Part shown: in pieces, positions 24,143-25,968 of the stretch
Numbering within the stretch: position 1 is the first letter of the stretch
Layout: each line of letters begins with the position of its first letter
Source: JAYKJB01 sp035284745 [NCBI: Candidatus Sericytochromatia bacterium]
GTDB lineage: Bacteria; Cyanobacteriota; Sericytochromatia; S15B-MN24
DNA length: 25,968 nt
Direction: 5' to 3'
NCBI GenBank assembly: GCA_035284745.1
Contig: JAYKIL010000036.1
Span: 1 to 25,968, forward strand
Notes under the pieces: generated by a model
The model's input: only the letters and a program-made list of their open reading frames with translations
Told to the model about the DNA's origin: nothing
Database searches by the model: none
Program-made: the position numbers and the translations under genes

Positions 24143-24151
24143 TGCTATCTT
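24143..24151 (+). promoter_or_regulatory. Possible extended -10 element before the P1 peptidase gene
   Basis: TGCTATCTT gives an extended -10 (TGn plus TATCTT, the same hexamer as before clpB) 40 bases upstream of the GTG start. The hexamer 18 bases further up (TTCGCG) is a poor -35. It would allow transcription independent of the transglycosylase gene. Low confidence. Confidence 0.25.
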
Positions 24152-24190
24152 GGAATTCGACGAAATGATCGTATCCCTGCAGGTGGTGCT

Positions 24191-25492
24191 GTGCGGAACC
24201 TTTCTCTTGCGCTTTTTGCGGCTGTAGCCGGACTCATCCCGCTGTGGACCCATCCGGCGTCTATCGCTGTGGCAGCACCCGTGGCGCGATCGCCCCGTCC
24301 TGTGGCGTCACCACAAAATGTGGTGGCCCCATTCGGTTTTCAAATTTTGTCTGCCCCGTCTCCCGTGGTGACGAAACGGCCCATTACCGTGCCTGCTTCC
24401 CGGGTGCGTCTTCGCGATTTGGGGGTTGTTATCGGCACGATGACTCCAGGGCGCTGGAATGCCATCACGGACGTCGCCGGTGTTCGCGTGGGTCATGTGA
24501 GCTTAATGGCGGGCGAAGGACGGTTGGTCCCGGGGCGGGGTCCCGTTCGCACCGGACTGACGGCGATCATTCCGCGGACGGATGTGTGGAACAAAAAAGT
24601 CTTCGCTTCAGGGGTGGTCCTCAATGGGAATGGAATGGTCACGGCATTAGACTGGATTCGAGAAGCAGGTTGTTTGGAAACTCCTATTGTCTTGACCAAC
24701 ACCTTATCGACGGGACGTGTCGCTGATGCCGTGGTGTCTTGGATGTTGCGGCGCTATCCAAAAATTGGCATCGATGATGACGTGGTGCTGCCATGCGTTG
24801 CGGAATGTGATGACAGTTTTCTCAACGATCAGCGGGGGCGGCACGTGCGAGAGCCTCACGTGTTTGCGGCTTTGGATGCGGCGCGCTCGGGGCCGATTGC
24901 CGAAGGCTCCGTGGGCGCGGGAACGGGAATGATCGCCTACCGCTTTAAAGGCGGTATTGGGACGGCCAGTCGGGTTTTGCCGAGCAAGGAGGGGGGGTGG
25001 ACCGTTGGCGTACTGGTGAACGCCAACATGGGACGGCGTGAGGACCTCAGAATCGCGGGAGTTCCGGTTGGAGAGCGGATTACTAATTTAATGCCCCAGA
25101 AAGTTCCCGGAGAAGGATCCATCATTATTATCGTGGCCACGGATGCCCCGATGTTGCCTCACCAACTGGAAAGGCTCGCGCGTCGGGCGACGCTTGGTTT
25201 GGCTCGCACAGGTTCGATTGCAGCCCATTCGTCGGGTGACTTTGCAATCGCTTTTTCGACGTCTGAGCATGTGCCTCACGATGCGCCATCCCTGACAATG
25301 CGGGTGGCTGCATTGAACAATATCCACACCAGCCCTTTATTTGCCGCGGCAGTAGAGGCCACCGAGGAGGCGATTGGCAACGCCTTGACGATGGCCACCA
25401 CGATGGTGGGGCGGGATGGCCACACGGTATACGGCCTTCCATTGGATCGCCTCAAGGCGCTTCTCGTGGCAGAGGAGCGGGTGGTCAGATAA
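24191..25492 (+). CDS. Secreted P1-family (S58, DmpA-like) peptidase
   Basis: Self-processing Ntn-type hydrolase related to DmpA (L-aminopeptidase/D-esterase) and beta-peptidyl aminopeptidases. A signal peptide (MRNLSLALFAAVAGL, cleavage near AVA/AP) and a linker of about 50 residues precede the core, which starts RLRDLGVVIGTMTPGRWNAITD. The autoproteolytic site is GS in AEGSVGAGTGM (Gly239/Ser240); Ser240 would become the N-terminal nucleophile of the beta chain. KGGIGTASR and NANMGRREDLRIAGVP follow as in the family. I choose GTG 24191, with AGGTGG close upstream, because the earlier ATG 24080 (overlapping the transglycosylase stop as ATGA) would put 37 non-signal residues in front. 433 residues. 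Periplasmic by inference; the substrate is unknown but may include D-amino-acid peptides. Confidence 0.85.
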   Translation: MRNLSLALFAAVAGLIPLWTHPASIAVAAPVARSPRPVASPQNVVAPFGFQILSAPSPVVTKRPITVPASRVRLRDLGVVIGTMTPGRWNAITDVAGVRVGHVSLMAGEGRLVPGRGPVRTGLTAIIPRTDVWNKKVFASGVVLNGNGMVTALDWIREAGCLETPIVLTNTLSTGRVADAVVSWMLRRYPKIGIDDDVVLPCVAECDDSFLNDQRGRHVREPHVFAALDAARSGPIAEGSVGAGTGMIAYRFKGGIGTASRVLPSKEGGWTVGVLVNANMGRREDLRIAGVPVGERITNLMPQKVPGEGSIIIIVATDAPMLPHQLERLARRATLGLARTGSIAAHSSGDFAIAFSTSEHVPHDAPSLTMRVAALNNIHTSPLFAAAVEATEEAIGNALTMATTMVGRDGHTVYGLPLDRLKALLVAEERVVR

Positions 25493-25968
25493 GTGGCTGG
25501 CGTGCACCAAGGGCACTTCGCTCTGCGGAAACAAGCTCGTTCGCTGCGCAAGCTTTTGCTGGCTTCGCTTCTGGCTCTGTGGATGCCCGTCGAGCAGACG
25601 TTGGCAGCGCCCACCCCGCCTCCGTTGGCGGCCAGGATGGGGCCGGCCGAGTGGGACCTTCGGACAGCGACCTTATCCATCCCGTATGAGCGCCAGTTCC
25701 CACGATATACGATTCTTAATGCGGGCTCGGAACGCTGGGTTTTAGAGTTCGATGCCGTTCCGGGTTTGTTGGGGGTGTATTCTTCCGGTTCGCCGGCGCA
25801 TCCGTGTATCGCCCATTGGGTTTTGGCGATGGCAGGGGCCGACCGTGTCCGCTTAACATTGACGCTCAGGCAAGAATCACGGGTTCAAATCCGGGATGAC
25901 GTGCTCCATCGTAAGGTGGTCGTGCTCGTCGTCCCTCTGGCTCGTGTTTCGACGCCAGTTCCCACGCC
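25493..25968 (+). CDS. Secreted AMIN-domain-like protein, probably an amidase N-terminus; truncated by window end
   Basis: An open frame of 158 codons runs off the right edge. A signal peptide follows a basic N-terminus (RKLLLASLLALWMPVEQTLA, cleavage after LAA). The next region has the beta-strand pattern of AMIN domains: DLRTATLSIPYERQFPRYTILNAG, then SERWVLEFDAVPG and RVRLTLTLRQESRVQI. AMIN domains target peptidoglycan or pilus proteins and commonly precede an N-acetylmuramoyl-L-alanine amidase domain, which would lie outside the window. A PilQ-like protein is an alternative. The GTG start directly follows the stop of the peptidase gene, with GGTGG eight bases upstream, so the two are in one operon. 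Confidence 0.65.
   Translation, partial: MAGVHQGHFALRKQARSLRKLLLASLLALWMPVEQTLAAPTPPPLAARMGPAEWDLRTATLSIPYERQFPRYTILNAGSERWVLEFDAVPGLLGVYSSGSPAHPCIAHWVLAMAGADRVRLTLTLRQESRVQIRDDVLHRKVVVLVVPLARVSTPVPT

Overview
The window reads as ordinary chromosome of a diderm (Gram-negative-type) bacterium, GC-rich by eye, with densely packed genes on both strands. I see no rRNA, tRNA, CRISPR array, phage or insertion sequence. Four proteins start with a lipobox signal and several others with signal peptides, so an outer membrane and periplasm are likely. The phylum is uncertain. A YlqD-family protein (known mainly from Firmicutes and Cyanobacteria), a cyanobacterial-looking DnaE N-terminal half, an AMIN-domain protein and an MqnA-type menaquinone enzyme together make me lean to a non-photosynthetic relative of the Cyanobacteria. 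This is an inference from remembered family patterns, not a search.

Layout. 1-3530 (minus): dnaE, the replicative polymerase alpha subunit, running off the left edge. It is interrupted in frame by a complete 187-residue mini-intein (951-1511). 3785-4087 (plus): an orphan 100-residue gene with its own terminator. 4243-6078 (plus): UbiB/ABC1 atypical kinase. 6141-7560 (minus): an unknown gene followed by a J-domain/TPR protein. 7842-11531 (plus): APC amino acid transporter overlapping recJ, then a small coiled-coil protein. 11629-12411 (plus): mqnA with its own promoter. 12419-14203 (minus): two tandem paralogous lipoproteins, one carrying a 9-residue tandem repeat, then a YlqD-like protein. 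14419-19161 (plus): clpB, rbgA/ylqF and an Eis-like acetyltransferase. 19174-21951 (minus): asnS and a D,D-carboxypeptidase. 22051-23133 (plus): lipoprotein aminopeptidase. 23083-23370 (minus): FeoC-like winged-helix protein. 23487-25968 (plus): lytic transglycosylase lipoprotein, secreted DmpA-family P1 peptidase and an AMIN-domain protein cut by the right edge.

How it fits together. Most genes are housekeeping: replication and repair (dnaE, recJ), proteostasis (clpB, J-protein), translation (asnS, rbgA) and quinone biology (mqnA, ubiB). The right third is rich in cell-envelope functions (D,D-carboxypeptidase, transglycosylase, P1 peptidase, AMIN protein) and may be a peptidoglycan-turnover neighbourhood. 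The most notable finding is the DnaE mini-intein, which sits just before the conserved YQEQVM motif and not at the split-intein site known from cyanobacterial DnaE. The tandem paralogous lipoproteins are the best candidate for an undescribed family.
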